The notes under the pieces were generated by a model. That model was not told the DNA's origin and did not search any database. It worked only from the letters and a program-made list of their open reading frames with translations. A program made the translations under genes and the position numbers. Below are positions 53,919 to 63,018 of a DNA stretch of 64,000 bases, piece after piece (positions within the stretch are counted from its first letter, which is position 1; the number at the start of each line of letters is the position of its first letter). This stretch comes from CAJXZP01 sp963974475 (GTDB taxonomy: Bacteria > Bacteroidota > Bacteroidia > Flavobacteriales_G > Salibacteraceae). The stretch is taken from contig CAXBCR010000002.1 of the NCBI GenBank assembly GCA_963974475.1, positions 62,001 to 126,000 of the forward strand. The letters are read 5' to 3'.

Positions 53919-55169
53919 TTAATTGTTGGTGATGGTTACCCTACCATTTAAAATAACTTGATGAATTGGGTTTACCCCAAAATAATACGGCAAAAACGCA
54001 ATGGTGTTCATTGGTTTAGTAATCATTAAATTGGCCTTATAACCTTTTTCAATACTTCCCAATTTATTGCTAATTCCCATGGCATAAGCTCCATTGATGG
54101 TGGCTGCGTTTATTGCTTCCTGAGGTGTTAATTTCATTTTAATGCAGGCAGTGGACACCACAAAATTCATGTTTCCTGATGGAGTAGACCCTGGATTAAA
54201 ATCGGTTGCTAATGCCACAGGGATTTTTTGATTTATTAAATCTCTAGCGGGTCCGTAGGGGATGCTTAAAAAATACGAACAAGAAGGTAAAAGCGTGGCC
54301 ATTGTTTTGCCATTTTCTAAGAATTTGTAATCAGCTCCATCCATGACCTCAAGGTGGTCTACGGATAATGCGCCATGTCTCACACTTGCCTCAATTCCTC
54401 CAATACTGTTGAATTGATTCACGTGCGTTTTTGGAATTAACCCATGTAACACACCGGCTGCTAACACCCGATTGGTGTGGGCTACCGTAAAATATCCTTT
54501 CTCACAAAAAATATCAATATATTCGGCTAAACCTTCTTTGGCTACCAACGGAATCATTTTGTTCACCACCAGGTTAATATATCCCTCTGGGTCATTTGTA
54601 TAATTAGCAGGAAAGGCATGGGCGCCTAAAAAAGTACTTTTTATGGTAATTGGATGTTCCCTTTTTAAACGAGCAATAACTCGAAGCATCTTTAATTCAC
54701 TTTCCACGGTTAAGCCGTAGCCACTTTTAATTTCAACAGCTCCTGTACCAAGTGCCATTATTTCATTTAATCGTTCAAAAGCTTCTTGAAATAAATCTTC
54801 CTCACTGGCATCTGCGAGTCTTTTGGCAGAATTCAAAATTCCACCACCTCGATTGGCAATTTCTTCATAAGAAAGGCCATTAATTCGGTCTTCAAATTCT
54901 TGGGAGCGGTCTCCAGCGTACACCAAGTGGGTATGTGAATCACACCAAGTTGGAAGAACAAACCGACCTGTTGCATCAATTGTTTCATCAAAATTACCTG
55001 ATGGACAATTCGTCATTTCTCCAAAATCTGAAATTAAATCGTTTTCGATGAGGAGGTAGGCGTTTTGAATAGCTGGTAGATTTGCCATTTCTTCTCCTTT
55101 TTTCAATTCCATTTTATCGGTATTGATTTGAAAAAGAGACTTAATATGGGTAATTAATATTTTACTCAT
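53919..55169 (-). CDS. hutI: Imidazolonepropionase HutI
   Basis: Hydrolyses imidazolonepropionate to formiminoglutamate in histidine degradation. An amidohydrolase-fold enzyme: metal ligands in CDSHTHLVYAGDRSQEF (HxH), STFLGAHAFP and KTHVNQFN, the conserved KSGYGL, and the late ATDFNPGSTPSGN with the catalytic Asp. Length 416 residues is typical. Its ATG overlaps the stop of the small membrane gene by 8 nt. The other hut genes are not in the window, so the pathway is scattered in this genome. Confidence 0.94.
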   Translation of the reverse strand: MSKILITHIKSLFQINTDKMELKKGEEMANLPAIQNAYLLIENDLISDFGEMTNCPSGNFDETIDATGRFVLPTWCDSHTHLVYAGDRSQEFEDRINGLSYEEIANRGGGILNSAKRLADASEEDLFQEAFERLNEIMALGTGAVEIKSGYGLTVESELKMLRVIARLKREHPITIKSTFLGAHAFPANYTNDPEGYINLVVNKMIPLVAKEGLAEYIDIFCEKGYFTVAHTNRVLAAGVLHGLIPKTHVNQFNSIGGIEASVRHGALSVDHLEVMDGADYKFLENGKTMATLLPSCSYFLSIPYGPARDLINQKIPVALATDFNPGSTPSGNMNFVVSTACIKMKLTPQEAINAATINGAYAMGISNKLGSIEKGYKANLMITKPMNTIAFLPYYFGVNPIHQVILNGRVTITNN

Positions 55170-55398
55170 CGGTCGATTTTTTAGCCTTAATTAGGTGATA
55201 TACTTGAATCGCAATAATTATTGAATTTGTGAATATTACGGGCCATGCAATATCTAGCATAAAGCCGTAAATAATAAACGCCACTGCCCCAAATAAATTA
55301 ATTATTCTTAACTTGGTAATGTCTTTGAAAATAAATGAAGACACGACCAAAACCATGGCTAAATAGCCTACCGATTCGGTACTAGAAATTTCTATCAT
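55162..55398 (-). CDS. Small YgjV-like membrane protein
   Basis: 78 residues with two to three membrane spans. MVLVVSSFIFKDITKLRIINLFGAV and WPVIFTNSIIIAIQVYHLIK resemble the YgjV family of inner membrane proteins, with unknown role. It is co-translated with hutI (8-nt overlap). Variant -7 box TACTTTCG 17 nt upstream. Confidence 0.7.
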   Translation of the reverse strand: MIEISSTESVGYLAMVLVVSSFIFKDITKLRIINLFGAVAFIIYGFMLDIAWPVIFTNSIIIAIQVYHLIKAKKSTDE

Positions 55399-55415
55399 TG
55401 TTTTTTTATTGCTTA

Positions 55416-55423
55416 CGAAAGTA
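55416..55423 (-). promoter_or_regulatory. Variant -7 box TACTTTCG
   Basis: Minus strand, 17 nt before ATG 55398, so it would drive the YgjV-like/hutI operon. Confidence 0.4.
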
Positions 55424-55528
55424 CCAATTAATTTGTAGGATTTAGGTTCAAAATTCTATCGATTTAATATCAAATAAAAAGTCATTTAAATGATATTTAA
55501 TCGTGTATAAAACCATTAAATTTATGGC

Positions 55529-56440
55529 ATGAAAAGAGCATTGGTAATTTCTGGAGGAGGAGCAAAGGGTGCTTGGGCTGGAGGCGTAGCTGAATACTTG
55601 ATAAAGGAAAAAAAATATAATTATACTTTAGGGGTTGGTTCCTCAACGGGAAGCATTTTATTGCCCCATTTGCTTATAAATGAGGTGGATGTAATTAAAC
55701 ATATTTATACCCATGTGCGCACCCGGGATATTTTTTCGCTGAATCCATTTGTAATTACTAAAAAAGAAGGCGAATTTGATGTAAAGTTAAACCACTTAAA
55801 TATTGTAAAATCATTTTTAAAAAGCGCACCCACCTTTGGCGATAGTCACAAATTATTACGGAAATTAAGAAGAGAGTTCACCTTAGAACAATTTCAAAAA
55901 TTGGAAGAATTGGGTAAAGAGGTTGTGGTGACGGTGAGTAATTTAACGAAACAAAAACTGGAGTATAAATCTTCCAAAACAGAAAAATATGCTGATTTTG
56001 TGGATTGGATTTGGGGTTCGGCCAATTATGTTCCCTTTATGTCTATTCTGCATAAAAACGGATATGAATATGCGGATGGAGGTTTTGCTACCCTTCTACC
56101 TATTCGTGCAGCCATTGATTTTGCAGATGTAGAGGCCGTTGATGTAATTGTGCTTTCTCCTAAAAATACGGACAGAAACTTACCTGAATCTACCAATGCT
56201 TTTCAAACGATGTCTAAGGTTTTTGACATGTCTATGAATCATAGTTTTCATAAGGATTTAATGCTAGGTCAGTTAAAAAGCTTGACTCGAAATGTAGATG
56301 TCAATATGTATTACACGCCAGAGTTACTGACGGAGTATCCATTGGTATTTGACCCTAAAACAATGAAAAATTGGTGGCGTATGGGTTTTGAATATGCGAA
56401 GAATAACGAACCTGAATGCTATTGTCACCGACCGGAGTAG
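55529..56440 (+). CDS. Patatin-like phospholipase
   Basis: 303 residues with a patatin domain: glycine-rich oxyanion loop GGGAKGAWAGGVAEYL, nucleophile elbow GVGSSTGS, and the catalytic Asp in YADGGFATLLP. No signal peptide, so cytoplasmic or peripheral. The second Gly-rich motif and the Ser-Asp dyad are complete, so it is likely active on acyl lipids. A TAAATTTA sits 4 nt before the ATG, one base from the -7 consensus, at the same close spacing as the leaderless candidates. Confidence 0.87.
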   Translation: MKRALVISGGGAKGAWAGGVAEYLIKEKKYNYTLGVGSSTGSILLPHLLINEVDVIKHIYTHVRTRDIFSLNPFVITKKEGEFDVKLNHLNIVKSFLKSAPTFGDSHKLLRKLRREFTLEQFQKLEELGKEVVVTVSNLTKQKLEYKSSKTEKYADFVDWIWGSANYVPFMSILHKNGYEYADGGFATLLPIRAAIDFADVEAVDVIVLSPKNTDRNLPESTNAFQTMSKVFDMSMNHSFHKDLMLGQLKSLTRNVDVNMYYTPELLTEYPLVFDPKTMKNWWRMGFEYAKNNEPECYCHRPE

Positions 56441-56520
56441 ATAGGCTGTTGGGCGTAATTGAAATTGACTAAATAATAATAAGAAGTAATTAGATTTTAA
56501 AGGAAACCTTGGGATAGTTT

Positions 56521-57942
56521 TTACTTTCCCTTTCCTTTCAAAACAATTAATACGGTATAAATTAAGATTTTTAAATCTACTAAAAGCGACATGTTTTCAA
56601 TATACAGAATGTCGTATTCTAGTCGTCTTACCATTTCATCTACGTTTTCGGCATAGCCATATTTTACTTGTCCCCAACTGGTAATTCCGGGTTTTACTTT
56701 TTGTAGATGAGAGTAGTGAGGCGCTTTAGCTTTAATTAAAGTGATGTAAAATTGACGTTCTGGTCGTGGCCCAACAATCGACATATCACTTATTAATACA
56801 TTGTAAAATTGGGGGATTTCGTCTAATCTCGATTTACGTAAAAACAATCCGAAAGGAGTTATTCTACTATCGTTCTCACTGGATAATAATGGAATATCCG
56901 TTTCGGCATTTAAGTACATGGATCGGAACTTAAAAATTTTAAAAGGCTTCCCATGATGACCTATTCTTTCTTGAGAATAAATGATTGGACCTTTGGATCC
57001 TAGTTTTACGATAATTCCGATAACAAAAAACAGGGGGAAGAAAACAATAAGTACAAAAGCAGAAATCAAAACATCAAACAATCGTTTCATGGATTGCTGC
57101 CATGAAGGCATAATTTCTTTCCGAATATCGATTAGAGGTGCACCAAAAATAGATGACATTTTTACCTGACCGGTAAGTATGGTGTACATATCAGGAATGA
57201 TCTTGATGTTAACTTCAGCCTCATCCAACATCGAAATAATTTCTTCAATTTTGTGATGTTCAGAAGGTTCGATGGCAATGATAACGTCTTCAATTTCATT
57301 ATTGACAATAATTTCTTTTACATCACGTAAATGCCCCAGATGCGGACTAATACCGGCTAATAAATGTGTGTTACTGCCATTCACGTTGATAAATCCTTTA
57401 ATCAAAAAACCACTAGATTTTTTCGCTTTGTTTAAATCATTAAATAGATGAACAGCGTTTTCATTTCCACCCACTAAAAGCGTATTGTAGCCGATTATAC
57501 GGTTATGAATTTTATGTACTGTTGAACTAACCAAGAAGTATCTAAAAATAAACGTAGTTAGAAATTGAAGACTGAGTAGGGTAAAGAAGGAAGTGTAATA
57601 ACTTCTGTAATCTGCTATTTGGTCATCTAAAATGATTACAAAAAACAAAATCAGAACACCAATAAATGAATGCAAAAGAGTTACACCAAATTCGTTTAAA
57701 CGAGATTTTCTAAAAGGATCTTGGTAATAACCTAATACAAAATAAAAAAGCACCCAAAAAACAGGTATTAATAGAAGTCCAAAATAAAACTGGTTGGTAA
57801 AAGTGATGGGTATTGGAGTATCAAACTTTAAGGGTTCAATGTACGTTTTTCGAAAAACAAAAAACATAATCCAAGTAGACATAGCTGCAAGTAAATCAGC
57901 TATCACGTATTTAATCAGTTCTTTTCGTTTGTTTAAACTCAC
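56521..57942 (-). CDS. Polyprenyl-phosphate sugar-phosphate transferase (WcaJ/WbaP-type)
   Basis: 473 residues. Five N-terminal membrane segments, then a Rossmann-like part with LLVGGNENAVHLFNDLN, one more hydrophobic hairpin (FDVLISAFVLIVFFPLFFVIG), and the catalytic domain of initiating glycosyl-1-phosphate transferases: YSQERIGHHGKPFKIFKFRSM, LRKSRLDEIPQFYNVL, then MSIVGPRPERQFY and KPGITSWGQ. It would transfer a sugar phosphate to undecaprenyl phosphate as the first step of polysaccharide assembly. Start is GTG at 57942, overlapping the lipoprotein stop (GTGA). No glycosyltransferase genes are nearby. Confidence 0.92.
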   Translation of the reverse strand: MSLNKRKELIKYVIADLLAAMSTWIMFFVFRKTYIEPLKFDTPIPITFTNQFYFGLLLIPVFWVLFYFVLGYYQDPFRKSRLNEFGVTLLHSFIGVLILFFVIILDDQIADYRSYYTSFFTLLSLQFLTTFIFRYFLVSSTVHKIHNRIIGYNTLLVGGNENAVHLFNDLNKAKKSSGFLIKGFINVNGSNTHLLAGISPHLGHLRDVKEIIVNNEIEDVIIAIEPSEHHKIEEIISMLDEAEVNIKIIPDMYTILTGQVKMSSIFGAPLIDIRKEIMPSWQQSMKRLFDVLISAFVLIVFFPLFFVIGIIVKLGSKGPIIYSQERIGHHGKPFKIFKFRSMYLNAETDIPLLSSENDSRITPFGLFLRKSRLDEIPQFYNVLISDMSIVGPRPERQFYITLIKAKAPHYSHLQKVKPGITSWGQVKYGYAENVDEMVRRLEYDILYIENMSLLVDLKILIYTVLIVLKGKGK

Positions 57943-58826
57943 TGTTTGGTATTTACTACCTTGGTATTATCCAAGTAAATGTAACCCTCCGTATTTCCTG
58001 AATTGTAATAGGCGGTGAAGCTGACTCCAAATCCAGTGGCATTGACCTGTCCCGAAAAATTGTCCGTTAAATCAATGTAAATGTGTTTCCATTGCATTTC
58101 TCCATCCTTCACAGTAGAACGAAGCGTAATTAATGGATTTTCTGAAGTTCCTTGTCCCGGATTTTGAATTAATGCCGCAATGGTAAATTCTTGGTTGCAT
58201 TTATAATCCAATTCTAAATAGATGGGTAGCGTAGACGAAGTTGGAACCATAAATAAATCTTTGGTAAGGGCCTTAAACCCTTTATTTGCGTCATTAATCG
58301 TGGCTAATCCAACAAATTTCTCTACATATATCGGGTCGTTAGGTTCGGTGGGGGTTCTGACTAAAGCCACATCACTTATAGAAATAGTATCCACCTTAAT
58401 AACAGCATTTTCAAATTCTTCTTTAAAGGAAATTCCAGCATCTGGGTAATAACTCACAATCGGGGTTATAGTGGCGGTATCAAGTGGCACAAGGTCAATA
58501 TTGCTCATCCAACGTTGATAAAATGGGTAAGCTTCACGTGTGGCAGAAATACCGTTGAGCTTAATTCCAGCACCAACCGAAATATCATGAGTGCCAGAGG
58601 TTGCTACCGCAACGGTTGCGGGCAATTCAAACACACCCAATAAATTGGCATTATCATAAATCCAAACATCTGTTATCGCTGTACCGCCATTTCCAACAGT
58701 GGCCAAATTATCATATTTAAAATCAATAGAAGGAACGGTAATGTAAGCCGGCAATGTTTCTTTTTTTCCTTCACAGGAAAATAAGAATGGAAAAATAAGA
58801 AGTGTAAGACGTAAAAATTTGTTCAT
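57939..58826 (-). CDS. Lipoprotein of unknown function
   Basis: About 295 residues from ATG 58826. Signal peptide with lipobox LFSCEG, then a beta-rich part with GTAITDVWIYDNANLLGVFELPA, KLNGISATREAYPFYQ and a C-terminal carbohydrate-binding-like fold (QEFTIAALIQNPGQG, FSGQVNATGFGVSFTAYY). Overlaps the sugar transferase GTG by 4 nt, so both are expressed from one message. -7 box TATATTTG 21 nt upstream. Confidence 0.7.
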   Translation of the reverse strand: MNKFLRLTLLIFPFLFSCEGKKETLPAYITVPSIDFKYDNLATVGNGGTAITDVWIYDNANLLGVFELPATVAVATSGTHDISVGAGIKLNGISATREAYPFYQRWMSNIDLVPLDTATITPIVSYYPDAGISFKEEFENAVIKVDTISISDVALVRTPTEPNDPIYVEKFVGLATINDANKGFKALTKDLFMVPTSSTLPIYLELDYKCNQEFTIAALIQNPGQGTSENPLITLRSTVKDGEMQWKHIYIDLTDNFSGQVNATGFGVSFTAYYNSGNTEGYIYLDNTKVVNTKQ

Positions 58827-59157
58827 TCCCTTTTTAATTAAGGCTGGCAAATATACTTAAAGTGTACACCTGGCGTGAAATTTTGTTGCGGTTTGCTAAC
58901 GTATTATTTCAATAAGAATTGTCTAAATGGGTAGAAAAAAAATACGATTCTTTATAAAGGTGATTAACTAATTGTTAATGAGGATTTAATTAAAATAAAA
59001 TATTTTTTATAATCGTTTGAATTCCGCTTATGGGCATCAATTTTGGCTGAATTTCATCTCACAAAAAAAAGTTGAAGGAAGTTTTTTGTATTCTTTTATT
59101 GCTGCCTTTTTGTCCTTATTATTGGCTTCGGATTTGTGATAAAAAAACTGCTCAATA
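58827..59157. other. 331-bp divergent intergenic region
   Basis: Between the lipoprotein and pcm. It holds the -7 box at 58848 and a small inverted repeat ATTAAC-TAATT-GTTAAT at 58963-58979. No gene is supported. Confidence 0.5.
58848..58855 (-). promoter_or_regulatory. -7 box TATATTTG
   Basis: Minus strand, 21 nt before the lipoprotein ATG at 58826. Confidence 0.45.
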
Positions 59158-59823
59158 ATGCTTAGAGAAGACACCATGAAATTAAAAGGCGCCAGAAGAA
59201 GAATGGTGCAAGAAGTTGCTGAAATGCTTGAAAAGGTAGGGGTTGCTGACCAAAGTGTGATGGATGCGTTGATGGCCGTTCCTCGTCATCAGTTTTTTGA
59301 TAGTGCCTTCGACATTAATTTCACGTATCAAAACAATGCATTTGCCATTGGTGCAGGTCAAACCATTTCGCAACCGTATATTGTGGCGTTACAAACGCAT
59401 TTATTGAATATAAAGAAAAGGGATAAAATCCTAGAAATTGGAACAGGTTCGGGGTATCAAGCGGCTGTTTTACTAGAAAAAGGTGCAAGATTATATACCA
59501 TAGAACGTCAAAAACAATTGTTTGATGTTACCAGTAAACTGTTACCTAAAATGGGGTATCAACCAAAGTTTTTTTACGGGGATGGATATAAAGGAATACC
59601 AGAATTTGCTCCATTTGATAAAGTGATAATAACTGCTGGTGCACCTTTTGTGCCTGAAAAGCTTGTTGAACAACTCAAAGTGGGTGGTGTGATGGTTATT
59701 CCAATTGGCGAAACCGAGGACCAAACCATGTTCAGAATTACCAAGATATCGGAAACGGAAACGAAAACCGAAAATTGGGGTCCATGTAGCTTTGTGCCTA
59801 TGCTTCCAAAAGTGGCTCGTTAA
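59158..59823 (+). CDS. pcm: Protein-L-isoaspartate O-methyltransferase
   Basis: 221 residues. Repairs isoaspartate in damaged proteins by SAM-dependent methylation. VMDALMAVPRHQFFD and AIGAGQTISQPYIVA are the PCMT landmarks, LEIGTGSGYQAAVL motif I, and KVIITAGAPFVPEKLVEQLKVGGVMVIPIGE the substrate/SAM end. ATG 59158 used; ATG 59176 (MKLKGARR) is also possible. Single gene, no downstream partner. Confidence 0.94.
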   Translation: MLREDTMKLKGARRRMVQEVAEMLEKVGVADQSVMDALMAVPRHQFFDSAFDINFTYQNNAFAIGAGQTISQPYIVALQTHLLNIKKRDKILEIGTGSGYQAAVLLEKGARLYTIERQKQLFDVTSKLLPKMGYQPKFFYGDGYKGIPEFAPFDKVIITAGAPFVPEKLVEQLKVGGVMVIPIGETEDQTMFRITKISETETKTENWGPCSFVPMLPKVAR

Positions 59824-59902
59824 GTATATTGGATTCATGGTAGTTTCATGTTAGCCGTTGCGGATTAGTGTTTCCACAAGGCTATTATTGGTTTAAATTA
59901 TC

Positions 59903-59934
59903 TTGTGCGTTTTGGCATAAGTATTGTAAATTTG
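59903..59934 (+). promoter_or_regulatory. Promoter: TTG - 21 nt - TAAATTTG
   Basis: TTG at 59903-59905 and the exact -7 box at 59927-59934, 24 nt before the CsgG-type gene ATG. Confidence 0.5.
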
Positions 59935-59958
59935 GGGAAACTAAAACATAACAATATC

Positions 59959-61254
59959 ATGAAGAATTATATTACTATTACATTAACCGCGGTATTACTA
60001 ATTCTTAGCCCTATTGTCGCAACTGCGCAGTTAAACTGCTATAGTTTAAAAGCTCCAGAGAAAACCATCGAAGGGATGCAGAAATTAGCGATTATGAATT
60101 TTGAAAATCGTAAAGATGTAAATTGGAGATATACCTCTTCGGTAAACGATTACGGTTCGCAATTAGCGGATTATATGATTGCCAAATTACTGGAAGAACA
60201 TCGTGGAGTTTATGCTCGTGGTGAAAACTACATGGAACGTTATAAAACCAACGTATATACCGTAATTGAGCGTAGTGAGTTGGATAAAATTATGGCCGAA
60301 CAAAGTCTAGGAGCGAGTGGAGCGGTTTCGGACGGAGATGCCGCGGATGTTGGTAAACTATTAGGTTTGGACGTTATTATTACCGGAGGTTACTCTACAG
60401 ATGTGTCTTCATCTGCTAAAACAAGTTCAAGTAAGAATTCAAAAACTGGAAAGGTTACCTATACTCATAGCGCGGTGAAAAAAGCGGTAATCGAGGTGAC
60501 CATGAAAATCATTTCGGTAGAGACTGGTCAGATTTTGAGTATGACCACAAAAACAAAGACCCAGAAGTCAACAGCTAGTAGTTCTAAAAGTCAATCGGAT
60601 GCTCGTGGAAAACTACCATCGGATCAAACCATTATCAGCAATGGAATGAAAGCAATTTCATTAGACTTAGTATCCTATTTTACTCCAGTATTTGTATTTC
60701 AAGGTTTGGATGTAGAAAAACCTAAGGTAAAAGATTATAAAGCTGATTTTAAAGAAGCTAAAAAAGAAGTAAAAGAAAACAATTTATCTGCAGCATTTGC
60801 TATTGTAAAAAAAGTATATGATGCTGACCCTTATGATGCTGCTATGGCTCATAATATGGGGGTGTTGTATGAAGCTGTCGGAAATTATGATCAAGCTTTG
60901 ACTTATCATAATACTGCGTATGAATTAGATGATTCCAAAGCACATAAAAAATCGGTTGAGCGTGCATTAAATAGTAAAGAGGCCTTAGAAGAATTAGGTA
61001 AATTGGGTGTGGAAATAACTCCTTATGTTTTTGATGCATCAGCTGGAGAAAAGTTGAACGTTGAAAAAGTGACCACCGCTGGTAAAAAGAAGGATAGAAT
61101 AGAAGTATATACCGAACCAAATAAAGGTGCTGATGTTGCTGTTAAGGTTCCTGGAGATACCGAATTTGAGGTACTTGGAAAAGAAGGAAGTTGGGTAAAA
61201 ATTAAGCTTCTTGGTGGAAAAGAAGGATGGGTGAATAAATCTGATTTAGATTAA
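59959..61254 (+). CDS. CsgG-family protein with TPR and SH3 domains
   Basis: 431 residues from ATG 59959 (MKNYITITLT; the TTG/ATG extension to 59905 contains the promoter). Signal peptide without a lipobox, then a CsgG/HfaB-type domain (QKLAIMNFENR, TVIERSELDKIMAEQSLGAS, DAADVGKLLGLDVIITGGYS, KKAVIEVTMKIISVETGQIL). About residue 265-340 is a TPR pair (NNLSAAFAIVKKVYDADPYD, NYDQALTYHNTAYELDDSKA). The end is a bacterial SH3 domain (DRIEVYTEPNKGADVAVKV, SWVKIKLLGGKEGWVNKSDL). CsgG forms outer-membrane export pores in curli systems; the added TPR and SH3 suggest a different role at the envelope. Ten bases before the next gene. Confidence 0.82.
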   Translation: MKNYITITLTAVLLILSPIVATAQLNCYSLKAPEKTIEGMQKLAIMNFENRKDVNWRYTSSVNDYGSQLADYMIAKLLEEHRGVYARGENYMERYKTNVYTVIERSELDKIMAEQSLGASGAVSDGDAADVGKLLGLDVIITGGYSTDVSSSAKTSSSKNSKTGKVTYTHSAVKKAVIEVTMKIISVETGQILSMTTKTKTQKSTASSSKSQSDARGKLPSDQTIISNGMKAISLDLVSYFTPVFVFQGLDVEKPKVKDYKADFKEAKKEVKENNLSAAFAIVKKVYDADPYDAAMAHNMGVLYEAVGNYDQALTYHNTAYELDDSKAHKKSVERALNSKEALEELGKLGVEITPYVFDASAGEKLNVEKVTTAGKKKDRIEVYTEPNKGADVAVKVPGDTEFEVLGKEGSWVKIKLLGGKEGWVNKSDLD

Positions 61255-61264
61255 TATTTAAAAT

Positions 61265-63016
61265 ATGAAAGGACTCACACTTTTTACACTATTGTTTTGC
61301 TTTGCCGTATCGGTTTCTGCTCAGTCTCCGGAATGGATTAATCAGGATTTTCGTTCAAATGAATATCCTAAATCTAGTTTTTTGGTCGGTTATACCGAGT
61401 TGACCGATGTCAATAAAAAGGAGGCTGAAGCGGAGTTAAAAAACTTAATAGCTGATGCTAAATCAGAATTGATTCAAAGTGTCAAAGTGCAGGTAAAAAG
61501 TGTGAGTACTTCCAAGGTGTCTGATTTTAATGGGCAGGTAGATGATTACTTTAACCAAAAAACCACCTCTGAATCTTCGTTACAATTAATAGGATTGCAA
61601 ACTGAATCGTACTACGATAAAAAGAGTAAAAAAGCCTACGCATTGGCGTATGTAAATAAGTCAAAAATGGCGGAGTATTACCGTTCCGAAATTGGTCAAT
61701 ATATTTCAGATATTAATGCGATTATCACCCAAAGTCAGGAGTTACTGGACGGAGGAAATTTAAAACGGTCATTCAAAAACGGACTGGACGCATACAACAA
61801 GTTTTTTGCAATAAATGAGTCTCAAAATATATTACGAGCCATTGGAGCTTCCAGAGATTTGGATACTCGGGCAGATGAGGTAAATGAATTAAATGCCCGT
61901 TTTAGTAAATTAATGCTCCAAATTCAAACGGATAAACGCATGAGTATGGATGCGTTGGGGTTTATTATTGCTAATGGACTATTGAAGTTTCAAGGTGATC
62001 ATCATAAAGGAATTTCTTATAGTAGTTTTACCTATGAACAAACCGGTTTTACTTCAGATTTTTCTTATAAATTGGATAAATCCATTAAGCAATCATTAAT
62101 GGGAGATGACGCCAATCCAGGTTATCACATTGCGGGAGAATATTCTTATGCCGATGGAAATATTTTGGTGGAAAGCAAAATCTTAGATGTTAAAACGAAT
62201 CATATTATTGGTCGTGTATCTTCTCAAATTACCGAGGCTGAATTGATTCATAATCAAGTGGAAATTATTCCTCAGGATGTGAAGAATATGGCGCTTTTGG
62301 AAAGCATGAAAATCACCTCAAAAACCGTGGGTGCTTCAGGAAAAGCAGGTATCGGATTGGATAAAGATTTAGTTGCCTTGGTGGAAGTAAACGGTGAACC
62401 AAGTGTAGGCGTACCAGTGAAGTTTTTCAACAACAATGGTGGGGTGGTGTATTGTGCAACGGTTACGGATGAAAAAGGAATTGCGACCTGTAAAGTGAAG
62501 AAAATAAGTGGAGAATATAAGAATCAAGTGATTGTAGCAGAGGTTAATTTATCTGAGTTTTTGATGAACGATTCAGCGGAGTATGTAACCAATATTTTAA
62601 AAAATAAGGAGCTTCCTAAAGCATCGTATAAAGTGGTGGTGATACCAAGTACTATTTTCATCAAAGCAGAGGAAAACAATTTTGGTAATAGCCTGGATGT
62701 GAAATTAATTGAACCCCAAATCAAAGAAACATTAGCAAGTCAAGGATTTGATTTTAAAGACAATTCGGAGGGAGCTGATTATATTATTAAAATTAGAGCC
62801 TCTTCTAGAAAAGGAGGGCAGGTAAGTGCCGTATATTTTGCCTACGTGGATGTAACTATTTCCGTGTATGATAATATTCAAGGTAAAGAAATTTACAAAG
62901 AAAGTATTACAAATGTAAAAGGTGGTGGAGGCTCATTTGACCAAGCTGGAGGTAAAGCTTTTTATACCGCATCCGACCAAGTCAAAGAAAAAATTGTAGA
63001 AATAATGGTTGAATAA
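61265..63016 (+). CDS. Exported LPP20-like protein with Ig-like and CsgG/TolB-like parts
   Basis: 583 residues. Signal peptide (MKGLTLFTLLFCFAVSVSAQ), then an LPP20-like domain (PEWINQDFRSNEYPKSSFLV, KKAYALAYVNKSKMAEYY), a central segment with GYHIAGEYSYADGNILVESK, which resembles CsgG/LpoB-type folds, an Ig-like bacterial domain (GEPSVGVPVKFFNNNGGVVY), and a C-terminal GADYIIKIRASSRKGGQ domain with VTISVYDNIQGKEIYKESIT. Ten nt after the CsgG-type gene, so surely one operon. Together they look like an envelope assembly module; function unknown. Confidence 0.7.
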   Translation: MKGLTLFTLLFCFAVSVSAQSPEWINQDFRSNEYPKSSFLVGYTELTDVNKKEAEAELKNLIADAKSELIQSVKVQVKSVSTSKVSDFNGQVDDYFNQKTTSESSLQLIGLQTESYYDKKSKKAYALAYVNKSKMAEYYRSEIGQYISDINAIITQSQELLDGGNLKRSFKNGLDAYNKFFAINESQNILRAIGASRDLDTRADEVNELNARFSKLMLQIQTDKRMSMDALGFIIANGLLKFQGDHHKGISYSSFTYEQTGFTSDFSYKLDKSIKQSLMGDDANPGYHIAGEYSYADGNILVESKILDVKTNHIIGRVSSQITEAELIHNQVEIIPQDVKNMALLESMKITSKTVGASGKAGIGLDKDLVALVEVNGEPSVGVPVKFFNNNGGVVYCATVTDEKGIATCKVKKISGEYKNQVIVAEVNLSEFLMNDSAEYVTNILKNKELPKASYKVVVIPSTIFIKAEENNFGNSLDVKLIEPQIKETLASQGFDFKDNSEGADYIIKIRASSRKGGQVSAVYFAYVDVTISVYDNIQGKEIYKESITNVKGGGGSFDQAGGKAFYTASDQVKEKIVEIMVE

Positions 63017-63018
63017 AC

